This document shows, in pieces, positions 51,101 through 60,860 of a DNA stretch of 64,000 nt (positions within the stretch are counted from its first letter, which is position 1; each line of letters starts with the position of its first letter). Below the pieces are notes generated by a model, which was given only the letters and a program-made list of their open reading frames with translations, made no database searches and had not been told where the DNA came from. The translations under genes were made by a program, and so were the position numbers. The stretch comes from Russula earlei (taxonomy: Eukaryota > Basidiomycota > Agaricomycetes > Russulales > Russulaceae), in the NCBI GenBank assembly GCA_025769875.1, contig JAGFNK010000098.1, positions 62,001 through 126,000 of the forward strand, given 5' to 3'.

Positions 51101-53005
51101 CATAGTTTATCATTGTTTTGGCAAGTCGTATATGGTCGAAAATTGCGCGTTTTGGGATGAACCCAGCTTGGTCTTCATGGATTAGGTTGGGGATTGGTTC
51201 CATTAGTTGTATGGCAAGAACTTTGGTGAGTAGTTTGTAGTCTGTGTTCAGTAGGGTGATTGGTCGATAGTTGCTGATATCAGTAGGGTCTTTCTTTTTA
51301 AATATAGGGCACATCCAGCCGTCTGCAAAGTGGGCACTGGGGTCTGTGTCGTGTTCTTGGATGTCATTGAGTACGGTCGTGAGTGTTTTGATGATGTCGA
51401 AGCTTTCTTCATTCAGTTTGGATTTCTCATCGTGGTGAGATTGGAGTTTTTTCCATAGTTCATATGGGCAGCCATCTAGTCCGGCGGCTGAGTGGTTCTT
51501 CGAGAGGCTCAAGGCGTGTTCGGCATACATTTGTTCAATAGGTTGGTTAATAATCAATGAGGTAATCTCGTCAAGTTTTTGGTTTTCTGGAATTTTACTG
51601 AGGAACTCGTCTAGGATTTGTTCAGTCATTTCATGGGTATTGAGGATTCCTTCCTGGAGGTTATCGTGGTAGTCTCGTGCTAGTTGGGCCATCCTTTTCG
51701 AGCAGCGCTCGTATTGGGGAGGGGTGGAGTGGGGGATTTTAAGTCGTCTTATTAAGTCCCTTGGTTTAGTTTCTTGGCTATGGTTGACCAGGCACCTCCC
51801 AGGGATTCACCGTTCTCAGCTAGTCTCACTTTGAAGTTCTCTTTGTTGTGGCGAGCTGTGGTGCGTTCTAGGTGGGCTAGTTCATTCGCTAGAAAGGCTT
51901 CATTCACTCTCAGGTTGTCATTAGAGTCTAGGTCGGGGCGCGTGGTTAGATCCTTGAGGTCTTTTCGTAGTCTCAGTATTCTGGATTTTCTTCTGTACGT
52001 CTTTTCACGGTTGTGTTCTTTCGCTAGGTTTCTTATGTCATCTTTGAATCCTTTCCACAGGGTTTGTGGGTTTTCGACACTCCGGTCTGGCGCATGTGAT
52101 CTATTATATGTTTCTAGGTCTCTCTCTAGGCGTCGTCCTCGGGCTGAGATTGCGTCGATAAGTTGGGCATTTTGGAGTGAGTGTAGAGGCCAAGTCCATC
52201 GGCCACTTCCTATGAGGGGGGATTCGTGGGGTGCGAAGTTTGCTGCGGCGAGCCAGTGGTCCGTGTGGACTGATGATGGTTCAATTTTGAGGTTAGAGGT
52301 GTGTGGTATTGTCGGTTGCGATACATATATCCTGTCAAGTCTTGAGCTTATCTGGTGGGTTGCAGTGCTTGATCTGTATGTGAAGGCTTTTTGGGTTGGG
52401 TTTAAGAGTCTCCAGATGTCCCGGAGGTTCCATCGGAGTCGAGTTTCTCTTAAGGCTGAGGTGGCGGTAGGGTTATCAATATGGGCCGGGGCTCTGTCTA
52501 GGGCGTCCTCTGTGGCGTTGAAATCACCCAGCATGAAGTCGGGGTTTTCTTTGACAGAGTGTATGTTTTCTGGTTTTTGATGTCGTTCCAGAAAGTGTGA
52601 TGGACATTCTTATCAGTCGGGGCATAGATGTTAAGGAGTACAGTCTCCTCCGATTCGTGCCAGGTTATTTTGAGTGCGAGGGCTCGTCCTTTTATTAGTT
52701 CAAGGTGGGTACAGTTTATAGGATTAATAAGTTTTCTATTTATGACGAACGCTACACCGGCTGAGGAGCGGGGGGAGTTGGGGTTCATAGAGGCAAAAAT
52801 CTCCAGTCTCGAGTTGAAGCATGTGCGGATTTCGTTGAGGCGGGCGTCGTCAAGGTGGGTTTCTTGGAGGGCTAGTATGGCTATTTTGTGTGTTTTCATG
52901 GTTTGGTATATGCTAGACCATTTTTCTGGTCCGTTGAGGTTGTTAGTGGGGGCTGAGAAGCCATTGACATTGAGGGTAGCGATGTTAATATTTGCCCTAA
53001 GTCGG
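48128..53005 (-). pseudogene. LINE ORF2: endonuclease, reverse transcriptase, RNase H (broken)
   Basis: From the 5' side: the endonuclease begins INIATLNVNGFSAP (about 52990), with LALQETH, LGDFN, SSRLDRIYVS and a final TDHW. The reverse transcriptase has SAAGLDGCPYELWKK, NYRPITLLNTDYK, QAGFIPKR and QGDPLS, and the catalytic FADD at 50745-50756. The RNase H has YSDGAS, the GEIAAV glutamate, TDSRYV and GNDESDRLAK (49.0-49.4 kb). A zinc-binding tail CTTC-x7-H-x4-C follows. Breaks seen: a frameshift in the endonuclease near 52530, TGA stops at 50886-50888 (before QGDPLS) and 50721-50723, and another shift near 49550. The last 450 codons to 48128 are open. Confidence 0.85.
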
Positions 53006-53332
53006 GTGGTTAGGGCGTTGGTGCTGACTACCCGGGTTAGGGTCGGTGGCAGGTGTCTGCTGATGGCACGGGTTACTTTGGGTGGGTATGCCCTGTGCGG
53101 GGGGTCCGGTCTGTCCGGCAGGCTGGACGTGGGGGGTTTGGTTATGGGGGGAGCTCATGGGGGAGGCAGAAAGTATGAGTCAGAGAGGGGGGTCACAAAC
53201 AGCTTTTTATTCGGTCGTATTAGGACATGTGGGTAGTGTTACTCAATGGTGGCATTAGGAAAAGCAGGGAGGAGTATGAACGGATCTTTCAGAAGGATTC
53301 TTTCAAGCAAACTCTTTCATGTGTGATGTGGC

Positions 53333-54490
53333 TTAGTCACGTTTCAGGTGGGGGAGAGGGACGCGTCCTCTTCCTCCCCTCTTGGGAGGGCCACCCCTAG
53401 TGGGCGCGTAGTTGGCGCTTGGGCGGATGTTAGGGCTGTTCCAGCCTTTGATGCTGGGAAATGGGCATAAGCCTCTCGGGTGGTCGACGCTGTGGCAGAT
53501 GCTGCAGTGGAAGGGGGTGATTTTGTTGTCGCCGTCACCTTGGAGTGAGGTCGTGTAGGTGCGGCTAGCGAGGAAATCCCTGAGAGTGAACCAGAGATCG
53601 TCTTGGGTGATGAGGGTGCCTGAGGAGTAGATGTTGAATTGCGGTGCAAGTTCGCCGCCACTGGTTTTGATTTCCAGGCAGGCGATCCTCATGGAGTTGA
53701 GGAATTGGTGTATGGAGGAGGCTACGCTAGGTCTATCGTGGGGGTCAAAGGTGTTGACTGTGTCGCGGATAAAGGTGTGGGTTAGTTGGTCCATCCAGAC
53801 TTTCTGTACTGCCTGTTGGACGTCGCCTATGACGTGGGTGGTGAAGCCACTGATGGTGAAGAGAAAGTCCGGGCAGGGGGGGTAGAGGCTTGATACACGG
53901 AAGGTGAGGTTCGTGGAGGACCATACGCCGCGTTCAAGTAGGGTGTCTTTTTGGGACACTGTAAGGTTGTAGATAAGGAAGGAGGTGGGGGCGCGTCGTG
54001 CATCTTGGCTAGGGATAGGGCCAGATATGCCTAGGTTATTGGCTTTCGTGATTTCAGTTGTGGCTGTGAAGAGTTTGCTCTTTATCGCATGGTGGGCATG
54101 TAGGTCGTTGGCTTCACTGTCGAAGGGGATGGCGAGGAGCTTCTCGCCGGGGCGTTGAACCCAGTCTACTGCACACTTAACGTCAATGTAGTCAAGGGCT
54201 GCCGCCGGGTGGGCGTCATGCACGGTGGGAAAGTTGGCGCAGGCAGTGTATTTGTCGGTCGGGCCCCGTTGGGGGGCCCGGTTGTTGGTCTTGTTATGGG
54301 TGCGTTTGGCAATGGCCTCAAGGCGGTTTTGCATTCTGGTGATGGTGTCCATGGTCACGGGGGACATTAGAAGGTCGTGTGTGCTGCCATCCGATGTGGA
54401 GTTTGAGGGGGAGCATGGGCTAGTGCGCTTAGGGGTGGTGTCCTCCTCACAGGGGAGAGGATGAGGGGCAGGGATGGAGTGGTCTTCCAT
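53333..54490 (-). CDS. LINE ORF1, nucleic-acid-binding gag-like protein
   Basis: An open frame of 385 codons starting at an ATG. Near its C-terminus is a perfect CCHC knuckle, C-SI-C-HSVD-H-PRGL-C, followed by a Gly/Arg-rich basic tail, as expected for an RNA-binding LINE ORF1 protein. A Pro/Thr/Ser-rich open stretch upstream (54593-55118, including MPPQPHGTRARPNPP) may be its original N-terminus, cut off by a TGA stop near 54590 or by frame loss. If so, this frame is a 5'-truncated ORF1. Confidence 0.75.
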   Translation of the reverse strand: MEDHSIPAPHPLPCEEDTTPKRTSPCSPSNSTSDGSTHDLLMSPVTMDTITRMQNRLEAIAKRTHNKTNNRAPQRGPTDKYTACANFPTVHDAHPAAALDYIDVKCAVDWVQRPGEKLLAIPFDSEANDLHAHHAIKSKLFTATTEITKANNLGISGPIPSQDARRAPTSFLIYNLTVSQKDTLLERGVWSSTNLTFRVSSLYPPCPDFLFTISGFTTHVIGDVQQAVQKVWMDQLTHTFIRDTVNTFDPHDRPSVASSIHQFLNSMRIACLEIKTSGGELAPQFNIYSSGTLITQDDLWFTLRDFLASRTYTTSLQGDGDNKITPFHCSICHSVDHPRGLCPFPSIKGWNSPNIRPSANYAPTRGGPPKRGGRGRVPLPHLKRD

Positions 54491-55485
54491 GGTGATGTCG
54501 TCAGTGGGCGAGCCATTGGGAGTAGACTGCCAGGTTGGGGTGGAGTTCGATTGTGGGGAGGGAGAGGAAAGGGGGGGAGATGGAGAAATCGCTCAAAGCG
54601 GAGTTGATCGGTAGAGGAGGAGGGGTGACGCTTTGTTCAGTGGAGGAGTATGAGACAATTGGCGTGGCAGGGGCGGTAGAGCCCTTGTAGGTGGCATCAA
54701 CTGGGACAGAGATGGTTGTGATTGAGAGTGGAGTGACAGCGAGTGGCGTGTCAGGCTCATTCGGTGAGCCAGCTGGTGTGTCTGGTTGGGGGGGTTAGTT
54801 GTGGTGGGGAGCGACGGTTTAGTCAGGTAGCGTACTTTGGTGTTTTCGTTTATTTTTCCTGGCATCAGTGGAGGAGGCTGCGGGGCCGGTGGTAAGGGCT
54901 ACCCTGGCGGCCGTGGAGGTTTTGGTGGTTTGCTGTTTGGAGATGGAGGGGGACATTAGATCGTCGTTGTGGGGGGTCGAGTTGACTGAGGGGGTGGTGT
55001 TCGTGCTTTGTTGGTTTAAGTTCTTGGGGACAAAGGAAGTTTGTTTCGGGTGGTGAAAGACATGTTGGTTATGGGGGGGGTTGGGTCGTGCTCGGGTACC
55101 ATGTGGTTGTGGTGGCATGGTGTTGGTGGTGGCGGTCGGTGAGTGGGGGGAAGGAAGGGGGGAATGGTTGGGTTGTTCACGGCGAGAGCTGGCGTTGTAT
55201 GTTAGTTGGGGGATTTGGTGGTTGTGAGGTATGGTTTGCGTGCTAAAGTGGGATGGGGTCTTTATTGCAGGTTACGCTAGCTAGGTACATAGTGAGTGTG
55301 CAGTGTATTTAGTTTTTGGCTAGGTGGCCCAGTCGATTATTATTTGGTTGGTCTGGGGGGGTCGTAGTTTTACGAGGGCTCGGACGGGTGGCTCTGGCCT
55401 TGCAGAGCTCACTGTCATCCTCACTGCCTATCCTTGCCCCGGCTTTGCCGTGGGAAAATCCGGACCTGGTGGTGGTCGCGGTTTC

Positions 55486-55500
55486 TGTTATCGCGTTTCA
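55486..55500. repeat. LINE target-site duplication, right copy
   Basis: TGTTATCGCGTTTCA, identical to 47898-47912. It is a second copy of copia LTR sequence created by the LINE insertion. Confidence 0.95.
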
Positions 55501-55597
55501 GCAACTGAGCTGAAACGCTTATGTGGTCCGGGCCTGTGGGCCGCCCGGACAGTTTGGGCCGACGCGTCAAACGCTTCGGCTACTCTTTATCTCAACA
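55501..55597 (-). repeat. copia 5' LTR, second part (after the LINE)
   Basis: Matches 43850-43946 with one difference (G55573 against A43922, CpG context). It ends TCAACA and is followed by the right TTACG duplication at 55598-55602. Confidence 0.95.
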
Positions 55598-55602
55598 TTA
55601 CG

Positions 55603-55734
55603 AATGTCCATCCATAACCTGCCCACTGCCTTACCGCGCCGTCCGTGTGGGAAAAAACTTTTCTCGGCGGCTATCTGTCTATGGGAGATGCAGACACGCC
55701 TCAGCCATGAGCGGCGATTGTCTCCTCCCTACTG
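55603..55734 (+). promoter_or_regulatory. proximal promoter and leader of STAND gene 2
   Basis: All that remains of the original upstream region before the copia junction. It shares ordered blocks with the segment before STAND gene 1 (GGCGGCTATCT, GAGATGCA, ACGCCTCA, TCTCCTCCCT). The transposon nest replaces everything further upstream. Whether this 132-bp remnant suffices for expression cannot be told from sequence. Confidence 0.5.
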
Positions 55735-58700
55735 ATGGATGACCCATCCAGTTCCTCTCGTTTCAGATCACTCTTCGACGCTGCCCTCCAAAACTATGAA
55801 ACACAGACGGGGACAAAATTAGTCGACCATCCTCTCGCAAAGCAACTCGAAACATGCCACTCTGTGGAGTCCATAACTGCCTTTTTTCAAACCCAAGTGT
55901 CTGCGTTCCGTGAATTTCGAGAAGATGGAAAGGTCATGAATTTGCTCAAACGTGCTGTCCCTGTTCTCCATGCCATATCCACCAACTCGATCCTTCGGGA
56001 CAGTATCAGCGTAGTACGTCGCCGTCGACTGATGTGTATCTGTGGTTATGCTTATCATTTTCTGATAGCCATTTCCGCCAGCAAAAGCAATATTCGCCAG
56101 CCTCGCTATTCTCTTTGCAGTATGTGTCCTTCACAGTTCATATGAGTATGCTTTTGTGACGCTCGAGGTTATCAGACCATCGAAAGCGTTAACGCCAGCT
56201 TCAGTTCACTGCTCAACCTGCTCAAGTGCATCGGAAAGTTCCTGAACCGACTTGATATTTATGTCAAGATACCCCCCACACCTGCCATAACAGAAGTAGT
56301 TATTGAAATAATTGTGGAGCTTATCTCGACACTCGCTCTGGAGACGAAAGAGGTGAAACAGGGGCGACTGAGTAAGCCCTTCACATGCATTCGATACTTC
56401 TTTGGCTCAATGGATGGTAGAGAAATTTTTAAAGAAGCTCTTGGGGGATAGCAAGGTGGAAGATGCACTTCAGCGGCTCGATAGACTGGTTCAGGAAGAG
56501 TCCCGGGCGACTGGAGCTCAGACTCTCGCGGTCGTGTACGGTATTGATCAGAAAATAAACGTATTTATGAAAGGTGTGGAAACACCGGTCGACTCGACAC
56601 TCACACGTGGCTGGATGTTCATTCCTCTAGATGGCAAGACATCTGCGAGCAGTCCCCGGGCAACTCGAAGTACGTCCCGCTGGCCGTGATAAACTTGTGT
56701 CATATCTGATTCGATCATAGAGAGGACGCCGAAAAATGCGAGTGACGTGAATAAAGCCGATGCCAATCGTCGGTTGTCTCTCCATGTCATTGATTGGGGA
56801 TGCTGAGACTTGTGTCGCAGGCGAAACATTGTGGCAAGACCTCCGAAATTGGCTCTCTCCACCTGATCCGTGGAAAAACCACAATGCTGCACACAAGTCA
56901 CGCCATATTAAAACGGCGACATGGTTCCTTGAAGGCAAGACCTATTCTGAGTGGAAATCATCTGGTCACAGCTCACTTTTGTGGATTCATGGAAAACGTC
57001 CGTATTTTGGACATTCACGCCTTCGCTGAGGCTGATACTACTCTATAGCAGGATCAGGGAAGAGCGTGCTTTGGTGAGTCCAACCCCGGATATTTCTGCT
57101 TCAGTGACATAACTATTTCCCAGTTCGGCAATCATCGAGGACATCAACGAGATGCGCAAATCAGGAAAAATATCACTCGCATTTTTCTATTGTGATTTCA
57201 GGGAGGACAAGAAGAAGGACCGACGTGAATTGCTTTCATCCCTCCTTGTCCAGCTTTGCGATCAGTCCGATTCCTATTATGATGTTCTTTCCGACTTCTA
57301 TCTCGCACATGGTCGTGGTTCTCAGGATCCTGGCGACGATGAACTTCTACATTGTTTCATCCGTATGTTGCAAGTATCGCGGGAAGCCCCTATTTTCGTA
57401 GTCGTGGACGCGCTGGACGAGCTACCGAACACAACTGGCATGCCATCCCCCCGGGAAGAGGTCTTAGGCCTCGTAGCAGCGCTTGTAAACTTAAAAATTC
57501 CGAATCTCCACATCTGCGTCACGAGTCGACCGGAGGCTGATATCAGACCTGTCCTGGATCCTTTGGCTTTCCGATCCATTTCCCTGCACAGCGAGAGAGG
57601 TCAAATGCAGGACATCGTCGAGTATATCAAGTCAGTCGTGAACACGGACGCAATGATGCAAAGATGGAAGGCCGCAGACAAGAAGCTAGTTGTTGATGTG
57701 CTGAACGAGAAAGCTAAGGGAATGTAAGGCCATAATATCATGCATCATTAGGACCCTACCCTGATGCGCGTCATGTAGGTTCCTATGGGTTTTCTGTCAG
57801 CTTGTTTACCTTCGACGCTGCATTCCGGCACGTATTCGACATGCTCTTGACGAATTACCAGAGACCCTAGATGGGACATACGAACGGATTTTACGAGATA
57901 TCGATGAACAAAACTGGGAATATGCTCACCATCTGTTCGAATGTGTTGCGGTAGCTTCCCGTCCGCTTCGTGTCGAGGAGCTCGCGGAGATTCTTGCAGT
58001 TGATTTCCATGCGGGGACCATTCCCATGTATCTTGCAGATTGGCGTCTCGAAGACCCAAGAAATGATGTGCTGTCTATGTGCTCCAGTCTTCTTTCCATT
58101 GTCACGGTGGAAGATGAGCAGCAGGTTATTGAATTTTCGCATTTCTCCGTTAAGGAGTATTTGACGTCGGTCCGACTCTCCAACGGTGACATTATTTCCC
58201 GATACCATGTATCCATGACATCTGCGCATACGACGGTCACGCAAGCCTGTCTTGGGGCTCTCCTCCACCTAGATAAGACGATCAGTCGCCACTCTCTGAA
58301 GAAGTTTCCACTTGTCAGATATGCTGCCGAGTACGTGGTGGTCCATGCCCTGTTTGAAGGTGTGTGGCCGAAGGTGCAAGACGGGATGAAACGTCTCTTT
58401 GACCCAAATATGCCACACCTTGCACTCTGGGTCTGGGTCCACATCCCAATCACCTCCGTCTTGTATGTCCATGAGACGGAGAGAATGTCATCACGACTAC
58501 CAGCGACGCCCTTGCATTATGCTGCTTACTACGGTTTATATGACATTGCGGAGTTCCTTGTCATCGAGCGTGCACAAGGCGTGAACGCTTCCCGCGTTTC
58601 GAACGGTGAAACTCCATTGCATGTGGTGTCATGCGTGAGGGTTGCTCGACTCCTACTTGAGCATGGCGCGGACCCGACTGCCCAGGATGTGTTCAAGCGG

Positions 58701-60860
58701 ACTCCATTGCACAATGCACAGAACGTGGACATTGCTCAGGTTCTTCTAGAGTATGGCGCGAATTCAACAGCCCGCGACGATTATGAGCGGACTCCATTGC
58801 ACCTAGCGGAGAGTGTGGAAATTTCTCGGCTCCTTCTCGAGCACGGCGCAGATGCAACCGCCCAGGACGAGGACAAGCGCACTCCATTGCACCGAGCGCG
58901 AAATGTGGACCACGTTCGGCTCCTTCTTGATCATGGCGCAGATGTGATGGCCCAAGACAACTACAGGAAGACTCCATTGCACGAGGCGTGGGATGTGGAA
59001 GTTGTTCGGTTCCTTCTTGAGCATGGCGCGGATGCAACTGCCCAAGATGATTTCATGGCGACTCCATTGCATCATGCACAGAGTGTAGAAGTTGCTAGGC
59101 TCCTCCTCAAACATGGTGCAGATGCGACAGCCCAGGACGAGGACAAGCAGACACCATTGCATTCTGCACGGAATGTGGAAATCGTTCAGCTCCTTCTCGA
59201 GCATGGTGCAGATCCGACCTCTGAAGATGTCAATAAGTGCACTCCATTGCATCTGGCGGTGGATGTGGAAGTTTCTCGGGTCCTTCTCGAGCACGGTGCA
59301 GATGCGACAGCCCAGGACGATTACCAGCAGACCCCGTTGTTCTATTCGCAGAGTGTGGAAGTCGTTCAGCTCCTTCTTGACCACGGTGCAGAAGCAACAG
59401 TCCAAAACTGTCGCGAGAATATTCCTTTGCACTTTGCGTGGACAGTGGACATTGCTCGGCTGTTTCTCAAATACGGTGCAGATGCGACCTCCAAGGGCTA
59501 TCGAAAGCGGACTCCACTGCATAATGTGCGGAGTGTGGAAATTGCTCAGCTGCTACTTGAACACGGCGCAGATGCAACAGCCCTGGACGATGACAAAGAG
59601 ACTCCATTGCACCATGCGGGGAGTGTGGAAATTGCTCAGCTCCTTTTGACGCATGGCGCAGATGCGACCGCCCAAGATCATTGTAAGAGGACTCCACTGC
59701 ACCTAGCGGGAAGTGTGGAAGTTGTTCAGCTACTTCTTGAGCACGGTGCAGATCCGACGGCCCAAGACGATTTCAAGCGCACTCCATTGCACCATGTGCG
59801 GAGTGTGGAAATTGCTGAACTCCTTCTCGAAAATGGCGCAGATCCAGCTGCCCAAGACGATTACAAGTGCACTCCATTGCACTTCGTGTGGTGGAACGCG
59901 GAAGTTGCTCGGCTCCTCCTTGAACATGGTGCAAATGCGACAGCGCAGGACATCGTCAAGATGACTCCATTGCATCGCGCGCTGACTATGGAGGTCGTTC
60001 GACTGCTTCTTGAGCACGGGGCAGATGCGACTGCCAAGGACGACCACAAGCGAACTCCACTGCACGAAGCGAAGGATGAGGGAGCAGTTCGATTCCTTCT
60101 TGAGCACGGCGCAGATCCAATAGCACAGGATAACGACAAGAGAACTCCTTTACACAATGCTTGGAGTCGAGAAGTTGCCCAGCTCCTTCTCAAACATGGC
60201 GCAGATGCGACTGCCAACGATAATTACAAGCGCACTCCATTGCACTCGGTAGAGGATGCTGATGTGGTTCGAGTCCTTATCAAGTACCGTGCAGATGTGA
60301 CAGCCCAGGACATCGACATGCGGACTCCTTTGCACTATGCTCGTAATGAGCGAGTTGCTTGTATCCTTCTCGAGCATGGTGCAGATCCGACAGCCCGGGA
60401 CGAGTACGAACGGACTCCATTACACCAAGTAGGGTATGTCGCAGTTGCTCGACTCCTTCTCGAACACGGTGCAGATCCAACGGCCCAGGACGAATGCAAG
60501 CGGACTCCATTGCACGAGGTGCGGAGCGCGAAAGTTGCCCAGCTTCTTCTCCACCATGGCGCGGATGTGACCGTCCATGACGACGGCAATCGGACTCCGT
60601 TGCACTATGCGTGGAGCGTAGAAGTTGCGCAACTCCTCATTGACCACGGGGCAGATCCAATAGCCTTGGACGAAGACAACGAAACTCCACTACATTGGGC
60701 GTCCAGAAGGGGAGATGTGGAGGTTTGTCGGCTTCTTTTGGGGCACAGAGCATATACGAATGTCCAGAACGACACGTACCAGACGTTACTAGAAGATGCG
60801 GTTGAAAATCGGTCGAGGTGTAAAGGTCTGGTTAGATTCAAGTCATACTACTACTGGTAG
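55735..60860 (+). CDS. STAND NTPase: N-terminal helical domain, NACHT, contracted ankyrin repeats (copy 2)
   Basis: Ten exons: 55735-56013, 56069-56119, 56176-56371, 56421-56573, 56631-56669, 56721-56768, 56821-56997, 57049-57073, 57124-57723 and 57779-60860. They encode 1549 aa with no breaks. Exon number, phases and most sizes equal those of the upstream paralogue. About four in five NACHT residues look identical by eye. Walker A is GKPGSGKSVLC, Walker B VVVDALDEL and the sensor TSRPE. The exon 3 acceptor has shifted to TTATCAG, removing three residues relative to copy 1. From residue about 764 there are 25 ankyrin-type repeats, 23 of them contracted, seven more than in copy 1. All catalytic motifs are kept, so it should be functional if transcribed. 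The likely role is ligand-triggered oligomerisation in non-self recognition, by analogy only. Confidence 0.9.
58608..60680 (+). repeat. array of 23 contracted ankyrin repeats (90-93 bp units), copy 2
   Basis: Twenty-two units of 90 bp and one of 93 bp (near 59880, the FVWWNAEVARLL unit). The array starts right after a canonical cap unit and ends at 60681, where a canonical 33-residue unit (ETPLHWASRRGDVEVCR) begins, at the same relative place as in copy 1. Confidence 0.95.

Larger units (their letters stand above)
47913..55485 (-). mobile_element. Tad-type LINE (non-LTR retrotransposon), 7.6 kb
   Basis: Runs on the minus strand from 55485 (5') to 47913 (3'), ending in six A residues (T on the plus strand). 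It is flanked by 15-bp direct repeats TGTTATCGCGTTTCA (47898-47912 and 55486-55500), the mark of target-primed reverse transcription. It encodes an ORF1 with a CCHC knuckle, and an ORF2 with apurinic-type endonuclease, reverse transcriptase and RNase H. This gene content matches the fungal Tad clade. ORF2 is broken, so this copy is no longer autonomous. The 5' end reaches beyond ORF1 and the element seems near full length. Confidence 0.93.
43513..55597 (-). mobile_element. Ty1/Copia LTR retrotransposon, split by a nested LINE
   Basis: Left LTR 43513-43946, interior 43947-47575, right LTR 47576-47912 plus 55501-55597. LTRs are 434 bp, begin TGTTGA and end TCAACA. A 5-bp target duplication TTACG flanks the whole (43508-43512 and 55598-55602). 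Orientation is minus: next to the right LTR the interior starts GGTTATGGGCCC (47564-47575, primer-site position), and next to the left LTR lies the polypurine tract ACGGGGGGA (43947-43955). Decayed gag-pol pieces run the same way. The element sits about 130 bp before the start codon of STAND copy 2. Confidence 0.93.

Noticed and set aside
58608..60680. CRISPR-like look of evenly spaced repeats
   Set aside because: The units are contiguous 90-bp coding repeats in a eukaryotic gene, with no spacers and no cas genes.
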